A stretch of DNA of 64,000 nucleotides, taken from assembly GCF_002994635.1 (NCBI RefSeq), contig NZ_PVNL01000048.1:1-64000 (forward strand), read 5' to 3'. Each line of letters opens with the position of its first letter. The stretch's first letter is position 1. Shown piece after piece: positions 18,416 to 28,407 of this stretch. The notes beneath the pieces were generated by a model. The model was given only the letters and a program-made list of their open reading frames with translations, was not told where the DNA came from and ran no database searches. The stretch comes from Enhygromyxa salina. GTDB lineage: Bacteria > Myxococcota_A > Polyangia > Nannocystales > Nannocystaceae. Both the position numbers and the translations under genes were made by a program.

Positions 18416-18631
18416 CCTCGATTAGAGCATTCTGGCTCACGCAATTCCAAGCCATGACTACACAAATATTAACTATCAATACCAACATGCATTTGCTGTC
18501 GTCTCGATCACGGAAGTTGCGCCCGAGTGACGCCCCGACATCACAGGCGCATCCGATGCCGGCCCAGGTGCGCTGAGGTCGTGAACCCATCCACACACGG
18601 CGAGGCTCTGGCCCACTACCGGGGTGTCCTC
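18416..18631. promoter_or_regulatory. AT-rich divergent intergenic region
   Basis: Between the leftward MYXO-CTERM gene and the rightward ATP-grasp gene, positions about 18440-18500 are far richer in A and T than the rest of the window (AATATTAACTATCAATACC). Promoters for both directions are likely here, but no pair of boxes with standard spacing is clear enough to name. Confidence 0.4.
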
Positions 18632-19567
18632 ATGAAGTGCGTGTTCCTCGTCAACGATGTCGCCGACATCGATCCCAGCATGACAACGGCGATGTTGCTC
18701 GAGAGCGCCCAAAACCGCGGCTTTGGGGTCTTCGTCGGGGACGTCGCCAAGCTCGGGGTTGGCGTTGACGACGCCGTGCGAGTTCGAGCGATTCGTCATC
18801 CTGACCAGAGCGAGCATGACCTGGTGCTGCACGCCGGGGACCTTGTCGTGATTCGAACGAACCCCGGTCGCGACACCCGCGTGGGCGTTCACCAAGCTGG
18901 CTTGGACTTGATGGCCCTCGCGCAGCACCAGGGTGTCGTGGTCCTCAATGAGCCTGCAGGGCTGCGGCGGGCGACCAGCAAGCTGTACTCGACGCGGATC
19001 CCCCCGGCGTTTCGGCCCCGCGCGCTGGTCAGCCGCGACCCCGCGGTGCTCCGAGCGTTTGTGGACAGAGGCGCCGCGGCCAGCGTGCTCAAGCCCCTGT
19101 CTGGCACCCGCGGGACCGACGTGTTCAAGGTCCATCCCGGCGACCCCAACCTCGGACAGATCATCGAGGTGCTCACGCGCGGCGGCATGGCGATCGCGCA
19201 GGAGTTCCTGCCCGAGGCCGCCGACGGCGACGTCCGCGTGATGGTCCTCGACGGCGAGCCGCTGCGCGTTGGCGACGCTGTCGCCGTCGTTCGCCGCAAG
19301 CCAACCGGCACCGACTTTCGCAGCAATGTCCACGTTGGCGGGGAGCCGGTCGCCGCCGAATTTACGCCGCGGCTGCGCGAGATCGTACAGGCCGTGGGTC
19401 CGCTGCTGATGAGCGACGGCTTGCGATTGTGTGGGCTCGACGTGATCGGCGACAAGATCATCGAGATCAACGTGTTCGCGCCGGGTGGACTGAGCGATGC
19501 CAATCGCTTCTATGGCGTTGACTTTACTGGAGCGATCATGGATTCCTTCGTGGCCAAGCGAAGCTGA
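18632..19567 (+). CDS. GshB-like ATP-grasp ligase
   Basis: The 311-residue product has the layout of prokaryotic glutathione synthetase: an N-terminal domain starting KCVFLVNDVADIDPSM, a middle domain, and a C-terminal ATP-grasp region. That region has KPLSGTRGTDVFKV near residue 153, AQEFLPEAADGDVRVMVLDG near 190, RSNVHVGG near 230, and the metal-binding DVIG...EINVFAPGG near 270-290. The residues that join a C-terminal amino acid to a carboxylate via an acyl phosphate therefore look intact. The N-terminal LMRKDPP motif of GshB is replaced by VIRTNPGRD, and no GshA gene is nearby, so the substrate may not be gamma-glutamylcysteine. The next gene, 2 bases later, is an aspartoacylase-type hydrolase, which suggests attachment and removal of an amino acid. 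Confidence 0.75.
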   Translation: MKCVFLVNDVADIDPSMTTAMLLESAQNRGFGVFVGDVAKLGVGVDDAVRVRAIRHPDQSEHDLVLHAGDLVVIRTNPGRDTRVGVHQAGLDLMALAQHQGVVVLNEPAGLRRATSKLYSTRIPPAFRPRALVSRDPAVLRAFVDRGAAASVLKPLSGTRGTDVFKVHPGDPNLGQIIEVLTRGGMAIAQEFLPEAADGDVRVMVLDGEPLRVGDAVAVVRRKPTGTDFRSNVHVGGEPVAAEFTPRLREIVQAVGPLLMSDGLRLCGLDVIGDKIIEINVFAPGGLSDANRFYGVDFTGAIMDSFVAKRS

Positions 19568-19569
19568 GC

Positions 19570-20613
19570 ATGTCGATGTCCACGTCAGCGCCGGCCACCG
19601 TCGTCGAGCGCTTCGAGCCCGAGGAACTGCCCGCGGGTCAGATCAGCCGGCTCCTGCTCCAGCTGGCCCACGACGGCCTCTCACGCCCGATCGAGCTGCC
19701 GGTGTTGGTCGCTCGCGGCGCCAAGCCTGGTCCAATTCTGGGCCTGACCGCCGCGCTGCACGGCAACGAGCTCAACGGGATTCCGGTGATCCAGCGCTTG
19801 TTCGAGCGCCTCGATCCCAAGACCCTGCGCGGCACGGTGGTCGGCGTGATCGTGGTCAACGTGCCGGGCTACCTCAATCACGAGCGGGGCTATGGGCAGT
19901 GGGACCTCAACCACATGTTCCCGGGCAACCCCAAGGGCAACGCGGCCGCGGTCTACGTCAGCCGCCTCGTCGATCGACTGATCCGTCGGCTCAACCTGCT
20001 CGTGGATCTGCACACGGCCAGCGTCGGTCGGGTCAATTCGCTGTATGTGCGGGCCGACATGACCAACCCGGAGGCAGCCCGCATCGCCTATCTGCAGCGA
20101 CCGCAGATCATCGTGCACAATCCGCCGTCAGACATGACCCTGCGCGGCGCCGCGGCCGAGCTCGGGATCCCGGCTGTCACCATCGAGATCGGCAACCCCC
20201 AGCGATTTCACAGCGACTACATCAAGCGCACCCTCACCGGGCTGCGGGCCGTGCTCGCCGACCAACGCATGACCCGCCACCGCACGGTCAGCCTGGGCCC
20301 GGCGCCAGTTTTGTGCGAGCGCTCGCACTGGATCTACACCGATCACGGCGGCCTGCTCGAGGTGTTCCCCGAGGTCACCGAGCACGTCGAGGCGGGGCAG
20401 ACGATCGCGCGGCTGACCACGCCGTTTGGGGATCTGATCGGCGAGTACGCCACGCGCGAGTCGGGCGTGGTGGTCGGGCACAGCGTCAACCCGGTCGCCG
20501 AGACCGGCGCTCGGATCCTCCACGTGGGGGTGCCCGCATCCGAAGGGGATCCGCGGTTTTATCCGCGCGATCCACTTCCAGCGTCCGAGTCTGGCTCGGA
20601 CGAGGCTGAGTAG
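19570..20613 (+). CDS. Succinylglutamate desuccinylase/aspartoacylase-family (M14-like) zinc hydrolase
   Basis: The 347-residue product carries the zinc ligands of the AstE/AspA family: LHGNELNG gives His64 and Glu67, and DLHTAS gives His148. The glutamate in TVTIEIGNP (near 205) can act as general base. A C-terminal beta-rich domain (about 260-330; VEAGQTIARLTTPFG) follows, as in other members. These enzymes remove an acyl group or amino acid from an amide, and relatives are often next to RimK-type ligases. It begins 2 bases after the GshB-like ligase gene, so the pair probably forms a ligase/hydrolase couple on an unknown target. An alternative ATG exists two codons inside. The gene is convergent with the STAS gene. 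Confidence 0.8.
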   Translation: MSMSTSAPATVVERFEPEELPAGQISRLLLQLAHDGLSRPIELPVLVARGAKPGPILGLTAALHGNELNGIPVIQRLFERLDPKTLRGTVVGVIVVNVPGYLNHERGYGQWDLNHMFPGNPKGNAAAVYVSRLVDRLIRRLNLLVDLHTASVGRVNSLYVRADMTNPEAARIAYLQRPQIIVHNPPSDMTLRGAAAELGIPAVTIEIGNPQRFHSDYIKRTLTGLRAVLADQRMTRHRTVSLGPAPVLCERSHWIYTDHGGLLEVFPEVTEHVEAGQTIARLTTPFGDLIGEYATRESGVVVGHSVNPVAETGARILHVGVPASEGDPRFYPRDPLPASESGSDEAE

Positions 20614-20623
20614 CGCTCCGGGC

Positions 20624-21484
20624 TCAGGCGATCGACACGAGCTCGAGCCGCTGGGTGGCGAGCGCCGAGCGGAGACCGTCTTGCAGCGCCCGGCAGGTCA
20701 CGATCCCATCGAGATCGACCCCGAGCTCGACGATCGTCCGGGCGTTGTGCGGCGACATTCCCACGAGGATGACCTGGGCGCCGAGCAGCCGGACCGACCG
20801 GGCGAGGCGAACGATGAGCTGAGCCGCGTCAGTGTCGAACACCGGCACCCCCGAGATGTCGAGGATCGCCACCCGGGCCCGGGTCTTTGCGATCTCGTCG
20901 AGCAGCCGCTCGGTCAGGAGCCCGGCGCGGAACCGGTCGAAGGTCCCGACCAGCGGGACCACGAGGATCCCCGGGACGACCGGCGCGATCGGGGTCGAGG
21001 CCTCGCGGATCAGCTCGAGCAGCTGGGTCTTCTCGTCGAGCGCGACCCGGAGCTCGGCCAGCTGCGACTCGTAGCGCTCGATGTCTCGCTTCGCCGCCTG
21101 GCGCTGCAGCGCGTCGTCGCGCTGGACCATGAAGTGGGTCGTGCTGACCGCCAGGTGTTCGTAGCACCACTGCTCGATCGCCCCGCGCTGGTCTTCACGC
21201 CCGAGCTCGAGGGCCCGCTCGCGCAGCAGTCGGGTGAAGAAGCACAGGTCCGAGTAGCCCAGACTCTCGGGCAGGAAGGTGGTCACCATCGCGACCGCCG
21301 CCGCGCGCATCGCTTCGGCCTTGCCGGTCACGCTGTCGCGCTCGAGCGCATCGACGGCGGCCTCGACGTGCACCCGGCAGACGTCTTCGCCCAACAGGCT
21401 AAACGCGCTCATCCGGCGCTTGGCCAGGCGCGCCGTGAGGGACGAGAGCAGCTCGGTGCGGGCGGTTGGCTCGAACAGGGGCAT
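20624..21484 (-). CDS. RsbR-like STAS-domain regulator
   Basis: The 286-residue product has an alpha-helical N-terminal domain (1 to about 125), a coiled-coil linker of about 35 residues (AKRDIERYESQLAEL and following), and a C-terminal STAS domain (about 165-280). In that domain DISGVPVFDTDAAQLIV and RLLGAQVILVGMSP match the phosphorylation loop region of RsbR/RsbS proteins. In Bacillus these build the stressosome and release the partner-switching kinase RsbT under stress. Here a Thr in FDTDA could be the phosphorylated residue. No RsbT kinase is adjacent, but a PP2C-like protein lies 1.7 kb upstream on the same strand, consistent with partner-switching signalling. No membrane segment is present. 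Confidence 0.8.
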   Translation of the reverse strand: MPLFEPTARTELLSSLTARLAKRRMSAFSLLGEDVCRVHVEAAVDALERDSVTGKAEAMRAAAVAMVTTFLPESLGYSDLCFFTRLLRERALELGREDQRGAIEQWCYEHLAVSTTHFMVQRDDALQRQAAKRDIERYESQLAELRVALDEKTQLLELIREASTPIAPVVPGILVVPLVGTFDRFRAGLLTERLLDEIAKTRARVAILDISGVPVFDTDAAQLIVRLARSVRLLGAQVILVGMSPHNARTIVELGVDLDGIVTCRALQDGLRSALATQRLELVSIA

Positions 21485-21490
21485 GCAGCG

Positions 21491-22018
21491 CTACCAACTG
21501 ACCCGATAGACGCACATGGGCCCGGTCTGTTGCTGAATGCATGAGCCGGGGCCGTGCTCGACCAGGGGCGAGATGCCGTAGCGCATGCAGGCCCCTTCGA
21601 GGATGCCGATCACCAGGGTGCAGCGCGCTCGGTAGGCCGTGCACTCGATCACCGCGTGGTGCTCGTCCTCCCACTCGCAGGTCATCGTGCCAATGTCGGG
21701 GCCACGGGCGTTGAGCGCCCACCAGTAGCCGACGCTCGACAGGATCTTCTGGGCGCTGTCGATCTCGGGCGGGTACACGGCGGTCTCGACCATGCTCCGC
21801 CCAACCTTGATGACCGCCGCGCGACCGAGCTCGCGCTCGATCTTGTCGAACAAGTCGAACGCCCACTCGAGCTCGTACCAGGCCTCGGGGTCGATGCGGT
21901 CGACTCCACTCTCAGCGAGGAGCTTGTCGACGACCGCCTGATGTTCGGAGAGCCCGACGACAAAGCTGCTCAGCGCGGCCCCGCTGTACTCACGCATCTC
22001 GCCGGGCTCGGTCATCAT
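21491..22018 (-). CDS. Small protein, possible V4R/heme-NO-binding-like ligand domain
   Basis: The 175-residue product is not firmly recognised. The helical N-terminal half (SSFVVGLSEHQAVVDKL and later RAAVIKVGRSMVE) is followed by strands and a C-terminus reading LEGACMRYGISPLVEHGPGS and ending CVYRVSW. That end is reminiscent of the small-molecule-binding V4R/heme-NO-binding fold, where a chain ends in a Cys-containing strand after a helix of this kind. This is a resemblance, not a firm match. It ends 6 bases before the STAS gene start, so both are probably one operon and it may be the sensor for the STAS protein. The ATG at 22018 has TGGGGATATGG about 5-10 bases upstream; an ATG directly after it is also possible. 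Confidence 0.5.
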   Translation of the reverse strand: MMTEPGEMREYSGAALSSFVVGLSEHQAVVDKLLAESGVDRIDPEAWYELEWAFDLFDKIERELGRAAVIKVGRSMVETAVYPPEIDSAQKILSSVGYWWALNARGPDIGTMTCEWEDEHHAVIECTAYRARCTLVIGILEGACMRYGISPLVEHGPGSCIQQQTGPMCVYRVSW

Positions 22019-22152
22019 GTGACCATATCCCCATGCGACACCCAGGGTCGAGATGCGTGACATGCGTAAACTCGCGGACCACGACTCGGGGCATGTCCAA
22101 TGGATCATATCGATCAGCGGACGACTGGCCCCGAGTCGGGCTCGACCGAGCG

Positions 22153-23022
22153 TCAGCGTTGAAGACCACGCAGCAGCGTTCCCGTGCGCTGCACCTTCAC
22201 CGTCACCGGCTCGGCCGCTTCGACGATCGTCTCGAACAGCGTGTAGCCAGGCCGGGTGGGATCGAGCCCACGCTTGCGCAGCTCGTCGCGGGCCGCGGCG
22301 CTCAGCTCGTGGGTGTAGACGCGACGTTGGAGGCGAAGGTAGGGCTGCTGCGCCACCGCGACGCCGTCGATCGACAGCCCCGCCGCGCTGCGCTGCTCGA
22401 GCAGCGTCCACGTCCAGGGGTCGGCCGCCACGTCGGTGTCGTGGCGAACCCCGAGCTCGTAGGCGAGACACGCCCGGCCCGACAGCGGGGCCCGGAGCGC
22501 TCGTTCCCCATGCAGGCGCCCACGCAGCCGCGCTCGCGTGCGGCCCCGCGGGCGAGGCTCGTGCCGCCACGAGTTGGCAAACCGGGCCCGCCGACCCGAC
22601 GCGTACTCGACATAGGCGGCGTGGAGCATGACCCAGGCCGTACCTGCCATGATCGGCAGCAAGATCCACCCACCGATGTCTTTGATCGTGAGGGCTCCGA
22701 GCAGACCCCACACGAGCAGGCCCGCCACCTTCACCAGTCCGCTGCGCCGGGCGCCCGAGGTCGAGCGCCGCGTCTCGTCTTGGGTGATCAGCGCCTCGAC
22801 GACGGCGCCCGCTCGCAGGTTGGCCCAGGTGTTTGACGCTCCGCAGCCCTCACACGGGTGCTGGGGACGTCGGTCGGCCGGGCGATCCTCGGCGAGCGCT
22901 CGGTAGGCGTGTCGGTCAATCTCGACCGGATGAGGCGGAACCTGAAAGCCACATTCGGCGCACTGCCAGTGACAGTCGAAGTTGGCCGATTCCGTGAATG
23001 TGCGGCTCGTGGTCGGCGCCAT
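22153..23022 (-). CDS. Membrane protein with N-terminal zinc-ribbon and GIDE-like C-terminal domain
   Basis: The 289-residue product begins with two Cys pairs (CHWQCAECGF near residue 20 and CEGCG near 55) that form a zinc ribbon. Two hydrophobic segments (VKVAGLLVWGLLGALTI and WILLPIMAGTAWVML) lie around residues 95-135. The soluble C-terminal part contains SGRACLAYELGV, similar to the GIDE domain found next to membrane E3-like proteins, and ends with ETIVEAAEPVTVKVQRTG. No enzymatic residue is visible. The start is uncertain: ATG 23022 is chosen over ATG 23049 because the latter adds only a Gly/Arg tail. It sits between the STAS operon and the PP2C-like gene on the same strand. Confidence 0.55.
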   Translation of the reverse strand: MAPTTSRTFTESANFDCHWQCAECGFQVPPHPVEIDRHAYRALAEDRPADRRPQHPCEGCGASNTWANLRAGAVVEALITQDETRRSTSGARRSGLVKVAGLLVWGLLGALTIKDIGGWILLPIMAGTAWVMLHAAYVEYASGRRARFANSWRHEPRPRGRTRARLRGRLHGERALRAPLSGRACLAYELGVRHDTDVAADPWTWTLLEQRSAAGLSIDGVAVAQQPYLRLQRRVYTHELSAAARDELRKRGLDPTRPGYTLFETIVEAAEPVTVKVQRTGTLLRGLQR

Positions 23023-23160
23023 TGCGCGCGGCCGTCCACCACCTGCCATTCCACGTCCGAGTCTTGCGATAGCTTGTCCAGCGGCGAGTGCGGCTCCAGG
23101 CATGCGGCGAGCTACTGCCGCTGCGAGGCGGTATTCCGCTAGCGAGATGCGCTCTGCGGT

Positions 23161-23808
23161 TCACAGCTCGACGCTGACCAGCCCCGCGTTGCGCTGCGGC
23201 GCGCGGCTCAGCCCGGCTTCGACCAGCGCCTCGGCCGACATCCATCGGGCCTGCTCGCCATATTGCACAATGAACTCGAGCACCCCGCCCAGCGCCAACA
23301 ACAATCGATCTCCGCCGCGCCGATCAATCGCCACAATCGTCGGGTTGACCTCCAGCGCCGGGCCCAGCAGCAGGGCCTGACCGCAGGCCAGCGCGCGCGG
23401 CCCCTCGCCCGCGTGCGCGAGGAAGCCGACACAATCGCCGACGATCCCCACGACCGCGCGGCGATACCCGAGCGCGAGCACGGCCAAGCTGCTCGACATG
23501 CCGCCGTACGCGTGCTGCTGTGAGCGCAGGCTGTGCAGCTCCAGCGCCGCGGCCTCGAACAGCTCTTGGATCCCCGCCGCGTCAGTCCGCCAGCTCGGCG
23601 CGGTCGAGCGCGCCCGGATCACGGCCCGCAGCGTCGCGGCGGCGGCGACCTCGGCGGCCGGACCCTGCCCGTGACCCTCGGCCAGCGCGTAGAGCCGCAG
23701 CTCGTCGTCCGCGAACGCTTGGCAGCACGAGCCGGGCCCGATCCGAGCGCGAACGAGCGCGGCGCTGGGCCCCTCGCTTCGCCTCGAGTTTTCGCCGACG
23801 TAGTCCAT
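23161..23808 (-). CDS. PP2C-like protein with degraded catalytic motifs
   Basis: The 215-residue product follows the PP2C/SpoIIE phosphatase plan: LRLYALAEGHGQGPAAEVAA at about residue 40 is where PP2C enzymes have DGMGG, VGIVGDCVGFLAHAG (near 125) stands for the GDS motif, and LLLALGGVLEF (near 175) for the SDGLTD motif. The metal-binding Asp residues are replaced (Glu for Asp in the first motif, Gly in the last), so catalysis is doubtful and the protein may be a pseudophosphatase that binds a partner. The chain is also shorter than the usual 230-250. It is divergent from the sigma-54 activator gene, whose candidate -10 box lies 48 bases away, and close to a STAS protein, so a regulatory partner role is likely. 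Confidence 0.6.
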   Translation of the reverse strand: MDYVGENSRRSEGPSAALVRARIGPGSCCQAFADDELRLYALAEGHGQGPAAEVAAAATLRAVIRARSTAPSWRTDAAGIQELFEAAALELHSLRSQQHAYGGMSSSLAVLALGYRRAVVGIVGDCVGFLAHAGEGPRALACGQALLLGPALEVNPTIVAIDRRGGDRLLLALGGVLEFIVQYGEQARWMSAEALVEAGLSRAPQRNAGLVSVEL

Positions 23809-23855
23809 CGAGTCTTGGCTTTGAGCCACGCAGACACGTGAAGGGTTCAGCGCGC

Positions 23856-23861
23856 TATCAT
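23856..23861 (+). promoter_or_regulatory. Candidate -10 element (TATCAT) for sigma-54 activator gene
   Basis: TATCAT ends 8 bases before the ATG at 23870. With a normal start-site distance the message would start at or just before the ATG. No Shine-Dalgarno is visible. Confidence 0.4.
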
Positions 23862-23869
23862 CGGCCCGA

Positions 23870-25394
<1,525 letters not shown>

Positions 25395-25396
<2 letters not shown>

Positions 25397-25441
25397 GTCG
25401 GACTCGCAGCCTCCGATCGGAGCTTCGCGCGTCCCCGACTC
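25395..25441 (+). terminator. Nested inverted repeat after sigma-54 activator gene
   Basis: GAGTCGG (25395-25401) and CCGACTC (25435-25441) enclose the perfect palindrome CTCCGATCGGAG (25411-25422). The structure starts at the stop codon of the activator gene. It is either a terminator or a binding site of a dimeric protein; a direct repeat CGGAGCTT lies in the same stretch. Confidence 0.45.
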
Positions 25442-25559
25442 GGAGCTTGCAGATCCGATTATGGCCAGCGCTAGCCGCTGATCCACCCAGCGTGCCACCA
25501 GGTTTGGTTCGGCATGAGCCGTGCAGTGCGACGCAGCGATGCACACGGCCGCCGCCTCC

Positions 25560-26093
25560 ATGGGTTCACTCCCGGAGCTGCTTCGCAACCATCAGCCGCG
25601 GCTACGAGCGATCTGTCGGCGCATGTGCGGCCCAGATGACGACCCCGACGACGTCCTGCAGGACACCTACGTCGAGATCGTCCGCCACCTCTCTGGGTTC
25701 CGCGGCGACTCGTCGTTCATGACCTGGGCGACCGCCGTCGCGCGCAGCCAGCTCAACCGCCACCGCCGTCGGCATCGCCGGCACGCGCTGCGCGACGACG
25801 CGATCGACACGGCCTCGCGCAGCTACCCGGCCTTGCTCGGTCGGGGCGAGCGCGAGCCCGAGCTGCAGGCCTGCACCGACTCGCTGCGAGCCTCGCTGCT
25901 CACCGCCCTCGCCGAGCTCACCGAGCTCGACCGCGAGGTGTTCGTGCTGCGCGAGCTCGAGGGCATGACCGCCCCCGAGGTCGCCAGCGCCCTCGAGCTC
26001 TCGGTCCCGGCGGTCAAGTCTCGCTTGCACCGCGCGCGTCGATGCCTGCGCGCAAATTTGGACGGCGACCCCCGGGTGGTCGAATTACGTTGA
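25560..26093 (+). CDS. ECF-type RNA polymerase sigma factor
   Basis: The 177-residue product has region 2 (DDPDDVLQDTYVEIVRHL at about residue 25) and region 4 (LTELDREVFVLRELEGM, then APEVASALELSVPAVKSRL at 125-165), the minimal sigma-70 layout of ECF factors. It should recruit RNA polymerase to a small regulon after release from an anti-sigma factor. No obvious anti-sigma gene is adjacent; the next gene encodes a 131-residue acidic protein that could be examined for that role. Upstream in-frame ATGs (25521, 25539) are possible; 25560 fits the family best because the helix of region 2 begins about 8 residues later. No strong Shine-Dalgarno is seen. Confidence 0.85.
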   Translation: MGSLPELLRNHQPRLRAICRRMCGPDDDPDDVLQDTYVEIVRHLSGFRGDSSFMTWATAVARSQLNRHRRRHRRHALRDDAIDTASRSYPALLGRGEREPELQACTDSLRASLLTALAELTELDREVFVLRELEGMTAPEVASALELSVPAVKSRLHRARRCLRANLDGDPRVVELR

Positions 26094-26118
26094 CTCTGAT
26101 CGCTCGCTTGGATGTGCT
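26090..26118 (+). promoter_or_regulatory. Candidate promoter for small ORF at 26163
   Basis: TTGACT (26090-26095) lies 17 bases before TGTGCT (26113-26118). The -35 is good and the -10 weak. A Shine-Dalgarno AGAGG at 26152-26156 precedes the ATG at 26163 by 6 bases and fixes that start. Confidence 0.3.
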
Positions 26119-26162
26119 CCCTTTCAGACACGCGGGGGCTCGGATCCCCACAGAGGTCCACG

Positions 26163-26558
26163 ATGCCACAAGACAACATCAACCCAGTCGCAGAACGGTC
26201 ACTCGGTGGCGGACCCGCTTCGGTGGGTCACGATAGGCAAGAAGCGCTTCGTGCTTTGCTGGCGCGCTTCTCTGAGCACCACGGCCGGAACCTCCTCGCT
26301 CGCAAGCGGCGTCAGCTCGACGAACTCATGGCCATGCTGTTCGAGCACTTCGAGGATTACGGTGTCGAGTCCGTCTCACCGGGACCGGGCTCCCGGTTCA
26401 CGCGGGGCGCAGTATCCGCTGGCTGGCTCGTCGATCGTCTCGAGGCGTTCGAAGACGGTGAGCTCGCGGACACGGTCGGTGATGACAAGGACATGTTACG
26501 CTTCGCCGAGACCACACTACGAGCGCTCGCTCGCTGGCTCCCGCGCGCGGTCGCGTGA
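26163..26558 (+). CDS. Hypothetical 131-residue helical protein
   Basis: The product is mostly alpha-helical by pattern (ALRALLARFSEHHGRNLLAR, then RRQLDELMAMLFEHFEDYGV) and ends in an amphipathic helix (LRFAETTLRALARWL). I recognise no family. It follows the ECF sigma gene by 69 bases on the same strand and starts with a good ribosome-binding site (AGAGG, 6 bases before ATG), so it is likely expressed. A role as anti-sigma or regulator is conceivable from position only. RimK follows it 132 bases later. Confidence 0.6.
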   Translation: MPQDNINPVAERSLGGGPASVGHDRQEALRALLARFSEHHGRNLLARKRRQLDELMAMLFEHFEDYGVESVSPGPGSRFTRGAVSAGWLVDRLEAFEDGELADTVGDDKDMLRFAETTLRALARWLPRAVA

Positions 26559-26690
26559 GCCGAGCCGAGTCCGGCGGTGCTCGACGCCCCGGGACGAGTC
26601 GCCCAGGCATGTGGCGCGAGCCAACCAGCGCTGCACTGCGAACAGGCGTCCGCAAGCGGGTCACGAGCCTGGCCCGACCTGAAACCAGTC

Positions 26691-27599
26691 ATGAAGTTCA
26701 TCCTGCTCTCTCAAAACCCGCGCCTGTACTCCACCAATCGCATGCTCGAGGCCGCGCAGGCGCTCGGTCATGAGATTGAGCTGGTCGACTTCCGACGCTG
26801 CTGCGCCAGCCTCGAGCCCGAGAACCCGCGCGTGCTGCTGGGCGACCACGCGCTCACGGGGATCGACGCCGTGATCGGCCGGATCGGCGCTTCGTCCAGC
26901 ATGTACGGGGCCGCGATCGTTCGCCAGTTCGAGATGCAGGACATCTTGTGCGTCAATGGCTCGCAGGCGATCGCCCGCTCGCGCGACAAGCTGCGCGCGC
27001 TGCAGATCCTGACGCGCAAAGGCCTCGGCCTGCCGCGCACCGCCGCCGCCGCGCACCCCGACGACGTCGACCGACTGCTCAAGGCCGTCGGCGAGCCGCC
27101 CTACGTCATCAAGCTCGTCGAGGGCACCCAGGGGCTGGGCGTGATCAAGGTCGACACATTCCTCGCAGCCCGCTCGGTCGTCGAGGCCTTTCACGGCTTG
27201 TCGGCCAATATCTTGGTCCAAGAATTCATCGCCGAGGCCGCCGGTTCAGATCTCCGCTGCTTTGTCGTGGGTGACAAGGTCATCGCGGCCATGCGTCGAC
27301 AGGGCGCCCCCGGCGAATTCCGCTCCAACCTCCATCGTGGCGGCCACGCCTCATCGGCCGAGCTCTCGCCGGTCGAGCGCAAGACCGCCATCGCGGCGGC
27401 CAAGGCGATGGGACTGCGGGTCGCTGGCGTCGACATGCTGCAGTCCAAGCGCGGGCCGCTGATCATGGAGGTCAACTCGTCGCCGGGGCTCGAGGGGATC
27501 GAGACGGCGACGGGGATCGATGTGGCGGGGGAGATTATTCGCTACATTGAGAAGCATGCGCCCAAGGGGCACCGCGGCGACCGATCTACCGCTCACTAG
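26691..27599 (+). CDS. rimK: RimK-type ATP-grasp L-glutamate ligase
   Basis: The 302-residue product matches RimK, which adds glutamate residues to the C-terminus of ribosomal protein S6 (and can make polyglutamate). Visible features are the N-terminal pre-ATP-grasp domain, [13 protein letters not shown] near residue 110, the ATP-grasp [14 protein letters not shown] near 140, [19 protein letters not shown] near 180, FRSNLHRGG near 212 and the metal-binding GVDMLQS...[12 protein letters not shown] near 248-270. The length equals the family's usual 300. The window also has a GshB-like ligase and an aspartoacylase-type hydrolase 6 kb upstream, so amino-acid ligation is a theme of this stretch. 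A hairpin lies 44 bases downstream. Confidence 0.9.
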   Translation: MKFILLSQNPRLYSTNRMLEAAQALGHEIELVDFRRCCASLEPENPRVLLGDHALTGIDAVIGRIGASSSMYGAAIVRQFEMQDILCVNGSQAIARSRDKLRALQILTRKGLGLPRTAAAAHPDDVDRLLKAVGEPPYVIKLVEGTQGLGVIKVDTFLAARSVVEAFHGLSANILVQEFIAEAAGSDLRCFVVGDKVIAAMRRQGAPGEFRSNLHRGGHASSAELSPVERKTAIAAAKAMGLRVAGVDMLQSKRGPLIMEVNSSPGLEGIETATGIDVAGEIIRYIEKHAPKGHRGDRSTAH

Positions 27600-27642
27600 A
27601 GCGGCGACCAATTTTAATTCACGACGCCACGTGCCGGCGAAC

Positions 27643-27660
27643 TCGCTCGCTACCGAGCGA
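27643..27660. terminator. Hairpin downstream of rimK
   Basis: TCGCTCG (27643-27649) pairs perfectly with CGAGCGA (27654-27660) around CTAC, followed by a short T/A run (GTTTAAG). It lies between rimK and the converging pseudogene and may serve both. Confidence 0.5.
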
Positions 27661-27739
27661 CCGTTTAAGCCGTTCAACGGGGACGAGCGCGAGCTCGTGG
27701 GATGCAGGTGCGCGACGTGGCCGTCAGGAGGGATCACGA

Positions 27740-28405
27740 AGTGCGTGGTGTCTTGGCGGTAGCGCTGCAGATCGTTGCCGCGCGACAACCCATCACCCCG
27801 AAGGCGTGCCGACGTTGCTGAGCGCGTAGCCAGTCATGTCTTCTCGAGCATCGGCACGTGCCAGGCGACGCACTCTTCCGTGCCCAGGGCAGGAACTGGT
27901 TGTTGTTCGAGGTCTGGATGCCAGGCATCCCGTTGCTCTCCTGGCGAAACTGCTGATCGGCGTAGATCTTGGTGACACCGCCGCTGCGCTTGGCGACCGC
28001 GACGTGGCCCGAGAGCGCGACGGAGGTGCGGGAGGGCGAGCCGTTGTTGTCGGGCCGAACGATGTAGCGCCCGACCTCGGTCACGGTCTTGGTGTCGATC
28101 TTGGAAATCGTCCCTTGCGAGCTGTTGGCGGCCCACAGAAACGAGAATTCGAAGTCGTCGTTGCCGCCGCCGCACTGCTCGCTGCCGTCGGGGACGGCGA
28201 GCGTGTCCCACTTGGGCTTGTTGCCGTCTTCACCGCTGTCGCCGTCGCCGTCGCCGGGGGTCGTGTCCGCGTCGCCGTCGCCCGGATCCGTGTCGCCGTC
28301 GCCGTCGCCGTCGCCGTTTTGGTCGGCCGACGCCGAGTTGCCTTCGGCGCTGTTGTTGCTGTCGCTGGTCTCCGCGACGGTCCCGGCTCCCGGCGGCCTC
28401 GCGGC
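27740..28405 (-). pseudogene. Decayed beta-propeller lipoprotein gene
   Basis: Read leftward, one frame gives a linker with GDGDGDGDTDPGDGD and then a propeller-like segment (ANSSQGTISKIDTKTVTEVG, GRYIVRPDNNGSPSRTSVAL, SGHVAVAKRSGGVTKIYAD). After FLPW near 27885 the sense continues in a second frame (GTEECVAWHVPMLEKT, then a stop), and then in a third frame (TGYALSNVGTPSG, stop), so at least two frameshifts break the chain. A further coding-like piece (NDLQRYRQDTTHFVIPPDG) follows around 27760-27720. No signal peptide is found at the 5' end. The pattern is that of a secreted surface propeller protein that has lost its leader and its C-terminal blades. Coordinates are approximate. Confidence 0.65.
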
Positions 28406-28407
28406 GA

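Noticed and set aside
18848..18866. GATTCGAACGAACC, similar to a tRNA T-arm.
   Set aside because: It lies in the ATP-grasp gene in a well-conserved frame and no cloverleaf can be drawn around it.
27351..27788. Leftward frame beginning with TTG and continuing opposite rimK.
   Set aside because: Only its first 30 codons look coding-like and belong to the decayed propeller region; the remainder is the shadow of rimK.
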